The notes under the pieces were generated by a model. The model did not search any database, was not told where the DNA came from, and saw only the letters and a list, made by a program, of their open reading frames with translations. From Halomonas lysinitropha (GTDB lineage Bacteria > Pseudomonadota > Gammaproteobacteria > Pseudomonadales > Halomonadaceae), in the NCBI RefSeq assembly GCF_902500215.1, contig NZ_CABVOU010000033.1, forward strand, positions 186,001 to 250,000: 64,000 bases of DNA, given 5' to 3'. A program made the position numbers and the translations under genes. Below are positions 20,875-32,949 of this stretch, one piece after another (position 1 is the stretch's first letter; every line of letters begins with the position of its first letter).

Positions 20875-23800
20875 ATGCGCCTCACGTCGATCCGCCTGGT
20901 GGGGTTCAAGTCCTTCGTTGATCCGGTCAGCGTGCCTTTCGACGGCAACATGACCGCCATCGTGGGACCCAACGGCTGCGGCAAGTCCAACATCATCGAT
21001 GCGGTGCGCTGGGTGATGGGGGAGTCGTCGGCCAAGACTCTGCGCGGCGAGTCGATGACCGATGTCATCTTCAACGGCTCCACCGGCCGCAAGCCGGTGG
21101 GACTGGCTTCCATCGAGCTGCATTTCGACAATCGTGACGGCGCCATGGGCGGCGCCTATGCCCAGTACGCCGAGATTGCCGTCAAGCGTCAGGTGACCCG
21201 GGACGCCCAGTCCAGCTACTTCTTCAACGGCCAGAAGTGCCGTCGCCGCGACATCGCCGATCTCTTCCTGGGCACCGGCCTGGGTCCGCGTTCCTATGCC
21301 ATCATCGGTCAGGGCATGATCTCGCGACTGATCGAGGCGCGACCCGAGGAGCTGCGCTCGACTCTCGAGGAGGCCGCCGGCATCTCCAAGTACAAGGAGC
21401 GACGCCGCGAGACGGAGAACCGCATGCGGCGCACCCAGGAGAACCTGGAGCGACTGGAGGACATCCGCGAGGAGCTCGACAAGCAGCTCGAGCGACTCAA
21501 GCGCCAGGCCGAAGCGGCGCGACGCTACCAGACCCTCAAGCAGGAGGAGCATCGCCTCAAGGGCGAACTGGCGCTGCTGCGCGGTCGCGCCCTGCGCGCC
21601 AGCCAGACCGAGGAGGAGACCCGCGTCCGCGAACTGGAGACCGCCGTGGAGCGCGAGGTGCTGGGCCTGCGCCAGGCAGAGAGTCGCCTGGAGGAGGCGC
21701 GTGCCGAGCACGACCGCCTGGCCTCCGAGCTCGACGGCCGTCAAGCGAGCTTCTTCGAGACCACCACCGCCATCGCTCGCCTGGAACAGGACCTGGAGCA
21801 CACCCGTTCCCGGGACCAGCAGCTGGCCCGCGACCTCGAGGCCGCGCAGCGCGAGCTCGCCGAGCACGCCCGCCTCGGCGAGGACGATGACGAACGCCTT
21901 GCCCGCCTCGATGAGCGTCTCGAGACTCTGGGGCCGGAGCAGGAGGAAGTAGCGGAACAGCTTGCCGAGCTAGAGGCCACCCTGGAGGAGGCCGAGCCTC
22001 GCGCCGAGGAAGCCGATGCCGCCTGGGAGAGCTTCGGCGAGCGCTGGCAGGAACAGAGCCGTGAGGCGGAGCGCGCCCAGGACCGGTTGCGGGATCTGGA
22101 GACTCGGCTCGAGCAACTGGCTACCGACGAGCGTCGTCGCCGCCAGCAGTACGAGGAGCTGCCCGACATCGCTGGCCTGGGCGAACAGCGCCGTGAACTG
22201 GCCGAGCGTCATGCCGAGCTCGAGGAGCGTCTTGTCGAGATCGAGGCGCGCCGCGGCGAGCAACAGAACAGCCGCGACATTGCCCGGGAGCAGGTGCGAG
22301 AGGCCGAGGCGGGGCGTGAAGCCGACCGCCAGCGTCGCAGCACCCTGCAGGGCGAACTGGCCTCGTTGGAGGCATTGATCGAGGCGGCCCTGGCCGATCA
22401 TGACGAGGCGCTGGATGCCCACCTGGCCGAGCACGGCCTGGCGCAACACCCCCGTCTCGGCGAGAGCCTCGACGTCGAGGCCGGCTGGGAGGAGGCGGTC
22501 TCCTGGGTGCTGGCGCCCTGGCTGCGCGCGCGGCTGGCCTCATCGACCGACGCCTATCAGGCGCTTGCCGCGCCGCCTGAGGCCGAGCTAGGCCTGCTCG
22601 CGGCCGATGAGTCGCCTGGCCCGTCCGACAGCCTGGCGGCCCGGGTGCGCGGTGCCGGGGCGGCCGGCCGGTGGCTGGCCAGCATCCGCTGTGTCGAGGA
22701 CCGCGAGGCGGCCTGGGCGGCCCGCGGCCAGCTGGGCTCCGGCGAGAGCTTGATCACCCCCGATGGCCTTTGGCTGGGAGCCGGCTGGGTGCGCCACCGC
22801 GGTACCGGCACCGGCCCGGATGCCCTGCTGGTCAGCCGTCGCCGCGAGGCGCAGGTGCGCGACGAGTTGGCCAGCGTGGAATCCCGTCTCGCCGACCGGG
22901 AGCGTCATCTCGAGGAGGCCGCGGCGCGGGTCGAACAGGCCGAGGCGAATCTGGAACAGGCACGTCTCGAGGAGCGCGAACGCGACCAGCAGCGCCAGCA
23001 GTTGGCCGTGCAGGAGAGCGGGCTGGCCAGTCGCCTAGAGCACTTGGAGGGGCGTGCCGCCGAACTTGCCGAAGAGCTCACAGGGCTGGCCGAATCCCGC
23101 GAGGAGGCGCTTCTGGCCCTCGAGGAGTCACGGGAGCAGTGGCAGGCGGCGATGGCTCGACTCGAGGAGGGGGCGGAGACCCGCGAGCGTCTCGAGCGGG
23201 AGCGTCGCGAGGCCCGCGAGACCCTGGCTGCCCTGCGGGCGCGGCAGCGTCCTCTGGCCGAGCAGGCCCAGCGCCTGGCCCTGGAGCAGGAGCGTGCCGC
23301 GACCGAACGCAGCGGGCTGGCCGAACAGCTGGGCCGTGCCGGTGAGGCGAGAGAGCGCCTGGTACTGCGCTGTGCCGAACTCGAGGAAGCACGTGAAGGG
23401 CTCCATGAACCCGACGAGGAGCGTCGCGAACGGCTCGATGAGCTGCTGGACCGGCGCGAGCGCGAGGAGCGGGTACTCAACGAGACCCGCGACCGTGCCG
23501 CCGAACTGGTCGAGCGGCTGCGCGAGGACGAGCAGGCCCGTCAGGGTCACGAGCGCAGCCTGGAGGGCATCCGCGAGCGCCTCCAGGAGGCACGCATGCA
23601 GGTCCAGGCCCTGTCCCTGAAGGCCGAGGCTCATGATGAGCAGCTCGCCGAGCTGAACCATGACGCCGCGAGCCTGTCGGAGTTTCTTGATCCCGATGCC
23701 ACCGAGTCCGCCTGGCAGACCCGCCTGGAGGAGGTCGGCGAACGGGTCCGCCGGCTGGGGGCCATCAATCTGGCCGCCATCGAGGAGTACGACCAGCAGG

Positions 23801-24369
23801 CCGAGCGTCGCGACTACCTCGAGGCCCAGCACGCCGAGCTCTCCGAGGCGCTGGAGACTCTGGACCGGGCCATCCGGCGTATCGATCAGGAAACCCGGGC
23901 GCGATTTCGCGACACCTTCGAGCGGGTCAATGCCGGTCTGAAGGCGCTTTTTCCGCGGATATTCGGCGGTGGAACCGCGTGGTTGGCCCTGACCGGCGAG
24001 GATTTGCTGGAAACCGGGGTGGCGATCATGGCGCGTCCTCCCGGCAAGAAGAACAGCACCATTCACCTGCTTTCCGGTGGAGAAAAGGCCCTCACCGCCC
24101 TGTCGATGGTATTTGCCATCTTCCAGCTCAATCCGGCGCCCTTCTGCATGCTCGACGAGGTCGATGCTCCGCTGGATGATGCCAATGTGGGGCGCTATGC
24201 GAAGCTGGTGAAGGAAATGTCCGAGACCGTCCAGTTCATCTATATCACCCACAACAAGATCGCCATGGAGGCATCGGAACGCTTGATGGGGGTGACCATG
24301 CAGGAACCTGGTGTCTCTCGCCTGGTGTCGGTCGGTGTCGAGGAGGCCGCGGCCCTGGCCGAGGCCTGA
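20875..24369 (+). CDS. smc: Chromosome segregation protein SMC
   Basis: A 1164-residue SMC ATPase that organises and segregates the chromosome. Walker A GPNGCGKSNIIDAVRW is near residue 30-45. Long coiled-coil arms rich in Glu/Arg span about 170-500 and 660-1000, with a hinge between (about 510-655). The C-terminal head has the signature HLLSGGEKALTALSM and Walker B PFCMLDEVDAPLDDANV. The ATG at 20875 gives the typical MRLTSIRLVGFKSFVDP start; an in-frame TTG 12 bp earlier overlaps ccmI. In Pseudomonas relatives, smc-zipA-ligA is a standing gene order, as here. Confidence 0.97.
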   Translation: MRLTSIRLVGFKSFVDPVSVPFDGNMTAIVGPNGCGKSNIIDAVRWVMGESSAKTLRGESMTDVIFNGSTGRKPVGLASIELHFDNRDGAMGGAYAQYAEIAVKRQVTRDAQSSYFFNGQKCRRRDIADLFLGTGLGPRSYAIIGQGMISRLIEARPEELRSTLEEAAGISKYKERRRETENRMRRTQENLERLEDIREELDKQLERLKRQAEAARRYQTLKQEEHRLKGELALLRGRALRASQTEEETRVRELETAVEREVLGLRQAESRLEEARAEHDRLASELDGRQASFFETTTAIARLEQDLEHTRSRDQQLARDLEAAQRELAEHARLGEDDDERLARLDERLETLGPEQEEVAEQLAELEATLEEAEPRAEEADAAWESFGERWQEQSREAERAQDRLRDLETRLEQLATDERRRRQQYEELPDIAGLGEQRRELAERHAELEERLVEIEARRGEQQNSRDIAREQVREAEAGREADRQRRSTLQGELASLEALIEAALADHDEALDAHLAEHGLAQHPRLGESLDVEAGWEEAVSWVLAPWLRARLASSTDAYQALAAPPEAELGLLAADESPGPSDSLAARVRGAGAAGRWLASIRCVEDREAAWAARGQLGSGESLITPDGLWLGAGWVRHRGTGTGPDALLVSRRREAQVRDELASVESRLADRERHLEEAAARVEQAEANLEQARLEERERDQQRQQLAVQESGLASRLEHLEGRAAELAEELTGLAESREEALLALEESREQWQAAMARLEEGAETRERLERERREARETLAALRARQRPLAEQAQRLALEQERAATERSGLAEQLGRAGEARERLVLRCAELEEAREGLHEPDEERRERLDELLDRREREERVLNETRDRAAELVERLREDEQARQGHERSLEGIRERLQEARMQVQALSLKAEAHDEQLAELNHDAASLSEFLDPDATESAWQTRLEEVGERVRRLGAINLAAIEEYDQQAERRDYLEAQHAELSEALETLDRAIRRIDQETRARFRDTFERVNAGLKALFPRIFGGGTAWLALTGEDLLETGVAIMARPPGKKNSTIHLLSGGEKALTALSMVFAIFQLNPAPFCMLDEVDAPLDDANVGRYAKLVKEMSETVQFIYITHNKIAMEASERLMGVTMQEPGVSRLVSVGVEEAAALAEA

Positions 24370-24595
24370 CGGGCTTGAACGTGAACGGAAAACGGGTTAA
24401 CAAGGGTAACAATGAATACTGCATTGCACGGAAGCACGGGGAACCTGAAGGGCGATTGCGAAGGGCCTGGTCGAGTTGTGGCAGTAAAATGCCGAACTTG
24501 ACAAATAAAAAAAGTGGCCCTTTTTTTGGCAATCGCGCTATGCTGTTGACGGACAACCATCAGGCATGGCGCCTTAGCAAAAGGCATGACGACCC

Positions 24596-26158
24596 ATGGA
24601 ACTAAGAGAGTGGCTGATCATACTAGGACTGGCGCTGGTGACGTTGATCGTTATCGACGGCGTACGCCGCCTGCAGCGCCAGCGCCGTGTTCCTCGCCTT
24701 GACCAGGCCGGGGACGACGCGCCGGGGCCCGTCGAGGATCCTGAAGAGGCGGCTCGCGCGGCTGAAATCAATTGGGAGCTGCCCAATGGAGGGGCGCGGG
24801 TCATCAGGCCGGCGGAAGACCGAGGGGTTCAACCCAAACCCAAGCTGCAGCGTCAGGAGCATCCTGGCCCCTCGCGAGTGCTGGCGGAGTTTCGGCGTCA
24901 TGCCGAGGGCTCGGAGCCGGCTGTCGGTCGGCGGCCGACCCAGGACAGTGATAAGCGCGAACCGAGTGTCGCCCGTCCTGCCGCCGCGCGGGAGACCGCC
25001 CGGCCGGTGAACACCGAGCCGGAGGTCAAGGCGCACCGGGAAGCCACTCCCGAGCCCCAGCGCCCTGAGCCCCAGCATGCTGCTTCTGCTCCTGCCTACC
25101 GAGAGTCGGCGGCGGAGCAGGACGCTCAATTTCATACCGACGATCGCCGCGAGCCCGCTCTATCCAGCCTGGAAGGTCTGGATGAGTCGGTCACGGATGC
25201 TGGCCACGCGCCGCAGAGCACCCAGCCACTGGCGGCCGATCCCGAGGATCACGACACCTACGCCGACGAGGCGCATTATCGTCTGGTAGACCTCGAAGGC
25301 ATGGGCGATTCCCTGAAGAGTGGCTCGAAGCGGGTCGGCTCCTCCATGCAGCGCTTCGGGGCCTCGCTGCAGAAGTCTCTCACCGAGCGGCGCGAGCACA
25401 AGCGCAGCGAGAAGTCACGCCGCGATCAGGAACGTGCGGAGAAGGCCGCCCGGGAGGCGGCGCGTCGCCAGCAGGCCGAAGAGGAGAAGGCCGTTCATCG
25501 CGAGGCCGAACAGCGTCGTCGCGAGTCCGAGGCGCTGGCATCAAAAGAGAAACGCGTGGCAGAGGAAAGGGAGGCACCCGTCGAGGCCGCGGTGGACGAC
25601 GCGCCAATGGACGACATGCCTCCGCGAGACGACGTGGTGCGCACCCATCCGGTGCTGGAAAGGGCCCTGCGCCATGACGTCAATGCCGAGCATGCCCGGG
25701 ATACGCTGAGCCAGGCGGACGAGATCATCGTCATCAGCGTGCTGGCCCGTGACGAGGAAGGCTTCTCGGGAACGGCACTGCTCGACCTGATGCTGGCCTG
25801 CGGCCTGCGCTACGGGCGTGACATGGGCATCTTCCATCGCTTCGAGACCGAAGACCCCGAAAGCCGCCTGCAGTTCTCCATGGTCAACGTGGTCAAGCCG
25901 GGGACCTTCCCCATCGAGGGCATGGACGACTTCCAGACCCCGGGCATTACCCTGCTGATGCCGCTGCCCGGCGCCAGCGATACTTCTGCTGCCTTCGAAG
26001 CGATGGTCGAGACCGCCATGGTCATCGTTCGTCACCTCGGCGGTGAGCTGAAGGACGAGAACCAGAGCGTGATGACCGCCCAGACCGTGGAGTTCGCCCG
26101 CCAGCGGGTGCAGGAGTTCGAGCGACGCAATCGCCTCAACCGCTATCAGGTGAATTGA
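24596..26158 (+). CDS. zipA: Cell division protein ZipA
   Basis: A 520-residue division protein that tethers FtsZ to the membrane. It has the expected outward-facing N-terminal anchor (LREWLIILGLALVTLIVIDGV, residues 3-23), a basic stretch, a long charged and Pro/Gln/Ala-rich linker with a lysine/arginine/glutamate-rich helical section around residues 255-330, and a C-terminal FtsZ-binding domain from about 370 (IIVISVLARDEEGFSGTALLDLMLACGLRYG... GMDDFQTPGITLLMPLPG). It is clearly longer than E. coli ZipA (328) because of the linker. The upstream 225 bp are AT-rich with A- and T-runs near 24505-24527 but no convincing promoter spacing. Confidence 0.95.
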   Translation: MELREWLIILGLALVTLIVIDGVRRLQRQRRVPRLDQAGDDAPGPVEDPEEAARAAEINWELPNGGARVIRPAEDRGVQPKPKLQRQEHPGPSRVLAEFRRHAEGSEPAVGRRPTQDSDKREPSVARPAAARETARPVNTEPEVKAHREATPEPQRPEPQHAASAPAYRESAAEQDAQFHTDDRREPALSSLEGLDESVTDAGHAPQSTQPLAADPEDHDTYADEAHYRLVDLEGMGDSLKSGSKRVGSSMQRFGASLQKSLTERREHKRSEKSRRDQERAEKAAREAARRQQAEEEKAVHREAEQRRRESEALASKEKRVAEEREAPVEAAVDDAPMDDMPPRDDVVRTHPVLERALRHDVNAEHARDTLSQADEIIVISVLARDEEGFSGTALLDLMLACGLRYGRDMGIFHRFETEDPESRLQFSMVNVVKPGTFPIEGMDDFQTPGITLLMPLPGASDTSAAFEAMVETAMVIVRHLGGELKDENQSVMTAQTVEFARQRVQEFERRNRLNRYQVN

Positions 26159-26200
26159 TCATAAGCGGTAAGCCGAAAGCTTGAAGCTGTAAGCTTGACG

Positions 26201-28614
<2,414 letters not shown>

Positions 28615-28726
28615 CCGTAGGCTCGGTAAGCGACAGCGCACCGGGCGGTTGGGGATCACCTCCCGTCGCTTGAGACGCCGCACGCCGGATGCGCCTTCGG
28701 CTTATCCAGCCGACAAAAGCCAAGGC

Positions 28727-30742
28727 TCATTTCCCTTGTATCAGATCGCGGATCAGCCGCCGGCCGGGGTGCAGGTGGTCCACCAGCGGCTGCTCCAGCG
28801 GCAGCGGCTCGTCGCAGATCAGGGAGGCGATCATCTCGGCACAGAGCGGCGCGCTGGCCAGGCCACGGGAACCGTGGGCGGCGCTGATCCACAGCCCCAC
28901 ATGGTGGCGGCCGGGCGTGTCGGGTACCCGGGTGGCGTCCTTGGCCAGCGTCGCATAATCGCGCTGCCAGGCGTCGGCATCGGGTACCGGGCCAGCATAG
29001 GGTGACTTGTCGGGACTGGCGGCGCGTACCGCGGCTCGTCCTTCCAGGTGATCCGGCTCGAGCCGGGCTCCCGCCTCGTGCAGGGCGGCCACGAAGGCGG
29101 GCAGGGTGGCCGTAAGCTCTGCCAGGTTGGCCGCGTGGTCGGCGTCGCGAATCCCGGTATCCGTGTCGCGGGGCACGAAGCTGGCGCCGTAGGTGAGCAC
29201 GCCGTCCAGCGCCGGCGACACATAGCCGCCCGCGCAGACGACACGCTCGAGCTCGGGCGCGCCCCGGGGCAGGGCAAGCCGGCTGACCTGGCCGCGCACC
29301 GGTTGCAGCGGCAGCCGCGCCGTCTGCGCGAAGCGGTTGGCCAGCGTCGCATTGGCGACAACCACCTGATCGGCTGTCAGGCGCTCGCCCTCGGCCAGCG
29401 CCAACGACCAGCCGTTCTCCTCCGGCGTCATGTTCACCACTTCCGCTTGTCGAAAGCTCACCCCCGGCGTGGCGGCGAGCCGGGCGCAGAGGGCGGCCGG
29501 CCGCACCCAGCCCGCCTGGGGGTACTCCAGCCCGCCGTGGGCGATCGGCGTGCCGGCCAGCCGGGAGGCCTCGTCCGCCGTCACGCCCCGAACCACGGTT
29601 TCCGGCAGAGTATGACGGGCCAGGAAGCGTGCCTGGCGGGCCTGCTCCTTCTCGCGCATGGCCAACTGCAGCACGCCGCAGGGCGCCCAGAGTTCCCGGG
29701 CGGGATCGATGGCCTCGAGCCAGCGTCGGCTGTGCAGCAGGCCGGCGAGGTAGACGCGGCTCTGGGGGTTGGTGTCGGCGGCGAGCTTGACGTAGAGCGC
29801 CCCCTGGGCATTGCCGGAGCCGCCGCTGCCGGGACCCTCACGGTCGATCAGGGTGACCCTTACGCCGCGTCGCGCCAAGGCGGCGGCGGTGCTGGCGCCG
29901 GCGAGGCCGGCACCGATCACCGCGACATGACGGGCGCGGCGCGGGGCCTGGGGCGAGAACCAGGGCGTGCGCTCGCGGCGTCGATCCGCGGCGGGCTCAG
30001 CGATCTCGCCGGCCAGCATCTCGCGCTTGCGCCCGATTCCCGGCACCTTGCGCCAGCGGAAGCCGGCCGCGGCGAGTCCACGCTTGACGACCCCGGCGCA
30101 GGTGAAGGTCGCCAGAGTCGCTCCGGGTCGTGAGCGGGCGGCCAGGGTTTCGAACAGCTCGGGACGCCACATCTCGGGGTTCTTGGCGGGGGCGAAGCCA
30201 TCGAGGAACCAGGCGTCCACCCGCCCGTCGAGCAGCGCCAGGCGCTCGATGGTGTCGCCGAGATGCAGGTCCAGGGTGACGCGCTCGTCGAGCCACAGCC
30301 GGTGCACGCCAGCCACCGCCTCGGGCCATTGGGCGACCAGGCATGCGGCCCGGTCGGCCAGGTCCGGCCAGGCCGACAGCGCCCGGGCCAGGTCGTCACG
30401 GCGCAACGGGAACTTCTCGGTGGAGACCAGGTGGAGCCGGGCGGCCATCGGGGCATGAGCATCGAAGCAGGCCCAGGCACAGAGCATGTTGAGCCCGGTG
30501 CCGAACCCGGTTTCGCCGATCACGAAAGGGCGCGACGCCTGCCACCTCGCAAATCGCTCGGGGAGCCGGTTGGCGTCGATAAACACATGCTCGGTCTCGG
30601 CGCGGCCGTCATGGCGAGAGAAGTAGACATCGTCGAAAGTCGTGGAGTGGGGCGCTTCATCGCCGCCATCCACCCGGTGCCATTCCAGGCGGGCGCTCTC
30701 CAGGCCGGACAGTGGGGGAAGGGCATCGGGGGCAGCGGTCAC
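28727..30742 (-). CDS. mnmC: Bifunctional tRNA mnm5s2U34 biosynthesis protein MnmC
   Basis: A 671-residue two-domain enzyme finishing the mnm5s2U34 wobble modification of tRNA-Lys, -Glu and -Gln. The N-terminal methyltransferase half has STTFDDVYFSRHDGRAE, the SAM-binding GETGFGTGLNMLCAW and FLDGFAPAKNPEMW. The C-terminal half is a DAO-type FAD oxidoreductase with VAVIGAGLAGASTAAALARRGV near residue 263 and a GxxxxSPDKSPYAGPVPD stretch near the end. The start is a GTG at 30742; no in-frame ATG lies close by and the first 25 residues are poorly conserved, so the exact start is uncertain. Confidence 0.93.
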   Translation of the reverse strand: MTAAPDALPPLSGLESARLEWHRVDGGDEAPHSTTFDDVYFSRHDGRAETEHVFIDANRLPERFARWQASRPFVIGETGFGTGLNMLCAWACFDAHAPMAARLHLVSTEKFPLRRDDLARALSAWPDLADRAACLVAQWPEAVAGVHRLWLDERVTLDLHLGDTIERLALLDGRVDAWFLDGFAPAKNPEMWRPELFETLAARSRPGATLATFTCAGVVKRGLAAAGFRWRKVPGIGRKREMLAGEIAEPAADRRRERTPWFSPQAPRRARHVAVIGAGLAGASTAAALARRGVRVTLIDREGPGSGGSGNAQGALYVKLAADTNPQSRVYLAGLLHSRRWLEAIDPARELWAPCGVLQLAMREKEQARQARFLARHTLPETVVRGVTADEASRLAGTPIAHGGLEYPQAGWVRPAALCARLAATPGVSFRQAEVVNMTPEENGWSLALAEGERLTADQVVVANATLANRFAQTARLPLQPVRGQVSRLALPRGAPELERVVCAGGYVSPALDGVLTYGASFVPRDTDTGIRDADHAANLAELTATLPAFVAALHEAGARLEPDHLEGRAAVRAASPDKSPYAGPVPDADAWQRDYATLAKDATRVPDTPGRHHVGLWISAAHGSRGLASAPLCAEMIASLICDEPLPLEQPLVDHLHPGRRLIRDLIQGK

Positions 30743-30845
30743 GGCAGGGCTCCGGGCCAGGATCGAGGAAGGGAGCTGGTCAGAATTTGATCACTTTCGT
30801 CATGGCGCCCTGCAGCCCGGGTTGCCGAAAGGCGTCCGCGTCGCG

Positions 30846-30888
30846 TCAACAGACTTTTCCACAGCAGCTGTGGGAAACCTTCTGTTGA
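30846..30888. other. Extended two-part inverted repeat with DnaA-box-like sites
   Basis: In the 158-bp gap between yciI and mnmC, TCAACAGA (30846-30853) pairs with TCTGTTGA (30881-30888), enclosing a second near-perfect pair TTTCCACAGC and GCTGTGGGAAA. TTTTCCACA at 30855-30863 fits the DnaA box TTWTNCACA, and TTATCAACA (minus strand, 30883-30891) is one base off. It could be a processing or termination hairpin for yciI; it lacks a T-run. Confidence 0.5.
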
Positions 30889-30900
30889 TAAGCGGTTGGA

Positions 30901-31200
30901 CTAGGGAAGAGCCTTCTTGAAGGGCTTTACCGTCACCTTGGCGTAGACGCCGGCGATCACGAAGGGGTCGACATCGGCCCAGGCCTGGGCGCTCTCCAGG
31001 TCCTCGAATTCAGCAACCACCAGGCTGCCGGAGAAACCGGCGTCGCCAGGGTCGTTGCTGTCGATGGCGGGATGGGGGCCGGCCAGCACCAGGCGGCCCT
31101 CGTCGCGCAGCGCCTCGAGGCGGGCCAGATGATCGGGTCGAGCGGCCAGGCGCCGCTCGAGGCTGTTGTTCACATCGTCACTGATGATGGCATAGAGCAT
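30901..31200 (-). CDS. yciI: YciI family protein
   Basis: A 99-residue YciI/YCII-related protein of the ferredoxin-like alpha-beta fold. [10 protein letters not shown], the [24 protein letters not shown] segment with a conserved histidine and Arg, [37 protein letters not shown] near the end are typical. Family members may act as small hydrolases or dehydrochlorinase-like enzymes, but the cellular role of YciI is unclear. The ATG at 31200 is chosen; upstream in-frame sequence is unlike the family. The yciI, trpH/rnm and yciO genes cluster also in E. coli. Confidence 0.92.
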   Translation of the reverse strand: MLYAIISDDVNNSLERRLAARPDHLARLEALRDEGRLVLAGPHPAIDSNDPGDAGFSGSLVVAEFEDLESAQAWADVDPFVIAGVYAKVTVKPFKKALP

Positions 31201-31319
31201 CTCGGGTCTTCCTCGCTGGTGGGCGGATTGCGCCGCGGGTGACCGGCACCCGGCATTGACCGTCACCGGTCGGGCACGCAACATGGAAGTATATTCTGAC
31301 AAAGTCACCAGCCGGCGTC

Positions 31320-32222
31320 ATGCCCATGTCAGCACTCCCCGTGCGCTTCGAGGGCGAGCCCCTCACCATCGACCTGCACATGCACTCCACGGCCTCCGAC
31401 GGTGCCCTGCCGCCGGCCGAGGTGGTGGCACTGTGTCGTGCCCGTGGGCTGACCCACATGGCGCTCACCGACCATGACACCATGGACGGCATCGCGGAGG
31501 CGCAGGCGGCCGCGAGTCGCGAGGGGATCCGGCTGATTCCCGGCACCGAGCTCTCCACCCAGTGGCGCGGCATCAACATCCACGTGGTGGGGTTGCTGCC
31601 CGATGGCCCCCAGGGCGACCTGGTGGCCGGGCTCGCCGCCCAGGCACAGGCCCGGGAGCGCCGCTCGCTGAAGATCGCCGAGCGGCTCGAGAAGGTCGGG
31701 CTCAGCGATGCCCTGGCGCGGGCCCGCGAGCAGGCCGGATCACCGCGCCCGCTGGGCCGGCCGGACTTCGCCCGGGCGCTGGTGGCGGCGGGGCTGGTGC
31801 CCGATATCGGCACCGCCTTCAAGAAGCACCTGGGCAACGGCAAGGCCGGCGACATCAAGGCCCACTGGCCCTTCCTCTCCAGAGTAGTGGCCTGGATCCT
31901 CGATGCCGGCGGCGTCGCGGTGCTGGCCCATCCGCTGCGCCACGGCCTGACCCGGCGCAAGCGCGGTCTGCTGCTGGATGACTTCGCCGCTGCCGGGGGG
32001 CAAGCCGCCGAGCTGGTCAGCGGTTTCCAGAATCCCGACCTGACCCGCGACCTGGCGCGCCAGTTGCAGGAGCGTGGCCTCTTCGGCTCGGTAGGCAGTG
32101 ACTTCCACTTTCCCGGCGGCCACCTGGCGCCGGGCAGCATGAGTCCGGTGCCGCGAACCGCCACGCCACCGGTGTGGACCCACCCGCGCCTGGTCGGTAT
32201 CGCTGCCGCGGACGCCGCCTGA
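31320..32222 (+). CDS. rnm: PHP-domain 5'-3' exoribonuclease / 3',5'-nucleotide bisphosphate phosphatase (RNase AM, TrpH/YciV)
   Basis: A 300-residue PHP phosphoesterase. The metal-binding motifs are visible in order: IDLHMHSTASDG near residue 18, MALTDHDTMDGI near 50, GTELSTQW near 80, AHPLRHGLTRR near 205 and SVGSDFHFPGGH near 258. E. coli YciV/RNase AM trims 5' ends of rRNA and tRNA-derived RNAs and removes the 3' phosphate of bisphosphate nucleotides. It is followed by yciO as in E. coli. The ATG at 31320 or the one at 31326 may be used. Confidence 0.9.
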   Translation: MPMSALPVRFEGEPLTIDLHMHSTASDGALPPAEVVALCRARGLTHMALTDHDTMDGIAEAQAAASREGIRLIPGTELSTQWRGINIHVVGLLPDGPQGDLVAGLAAQAQARERRSLKIAERLEKVGLSDALARAREQAGSPRPLGRPDFARALVAAGLVPDIGTAFKKHLGNGKAGDIKAHWPFLSRVVAWILDAGGVAVLAHPLRHGLTRRKRGLLLDDFAAAGGQAAELVSGFQNPDLTRDLARQLQERGLFGSVGSDFHFPGGHLAPGSMSPVPRTATPPVWTHPRLVGIAAADAA

Positions 32223-32292
32223 GGCCGGGATGCAGTATCGCGACGCGCTATAGTGACAGAGACCTTCTACCTGCCACCCAAAGGGAGCACGC

Positions 32293-32916
32293 ATGAGCCA
32301 GTTCTTCCAGATCCACCCGGACAATCCCCAGAAGCGCCTCATCGACCAGGCGACCCAGATCATCCGCAACGGCGGCGTTGTTGCCTACCCGACGGATTCC
32401 GGCTATGCCCTGGGCTGCCACCTGGGCGACAAGAAGGCCATCGAGAAGATCAAGTGGCTGCGCTCGCTGGATGACAAGCACAACTTCACCCTGGTCTGCT
32501 CCGATCTCTCCGAGATCGGCACCTACGCCAAGGTGGACAATGACGTCTTCCGCCTGCTCAAGGCCCATACGCCGGGCGCCTATACCTTCATCCTGGATGC
32601 CTCGACCGAGGTGCCGCGGCTGCTGCTTCACCCCAAGCGTCGTTCCATCGGTGTACGCGTGCCGGACCATGCCATCACTCGGGCACTACTCGCCAACCTG
32701 GGTGAGCCGCTGATGAGCGTCACCCTGATCCCGGTGGGGGAAGAGCTGCCGATGACCGATGCCGAGGAGATCCGCGAGCGCTTCGGTGCGCATCTCGACC
32801 TGGTAATCGACGGCGGCGCCTGCCATCTGGAAGCCACCAGCGTGATCGATCTGCGTGACCTGCCACCGAAGATCCTCCGCGAGGGTCGCGGCGACGTATC
32901 ACCCTTCATCCTGTGA
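32293..32916 (+). CDS. yciO: YciO, Sua5/YrdC family protein
   Basis: A 207-residue Sua5/YciO/YrdC-family protein. The nucleotide and carbonate-binding features are visible: GGVVAYPTDSGYALGC near residue 28-43, KHNFTLVC, the PGAYTFILDAS block and RRSIGVRVPDHAITRALL near 116-133. YrdC/TsaC paralogues make threonylcarbamoyl-AMP for t6A in tRNA; YciO itself is a paralogue with a less certain role. A TATAGT element at 32249-32254 may be the -10 of its promoter, and AAGGGAG precedes the ATG. Confidence 0.9.
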   Translation: MSQFFQIHPDNPQKRLIDQATQIIRNGGVVAYPTDSGYALGCHLGDKKAIEKIKWLRSLDDKHNFTLVCSDLSEIGTYAKVDNDVFRLLKAHTPGAYTFILDASTEVPRLLLHPKRRSIGVRVPDHAITRALLANLGEPLMSVTLIPVGEELPMTDAEEIRERFGAHLDLVIDGGACHLEATSVIDLRDLPPKILREGRGDVSPFIL

Positions 32917-32949
32917 GGCTTGCCGGCCTGATGGCCTGAGGAACCTGCC

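Noticed and set aside
24498..24544. TTGACA before zipA as a -35 box
   Set aside because: At 16-18 bp spacing the -10 position falls in a T-run; the nearby TATGCT has no -35 at a proper distance.
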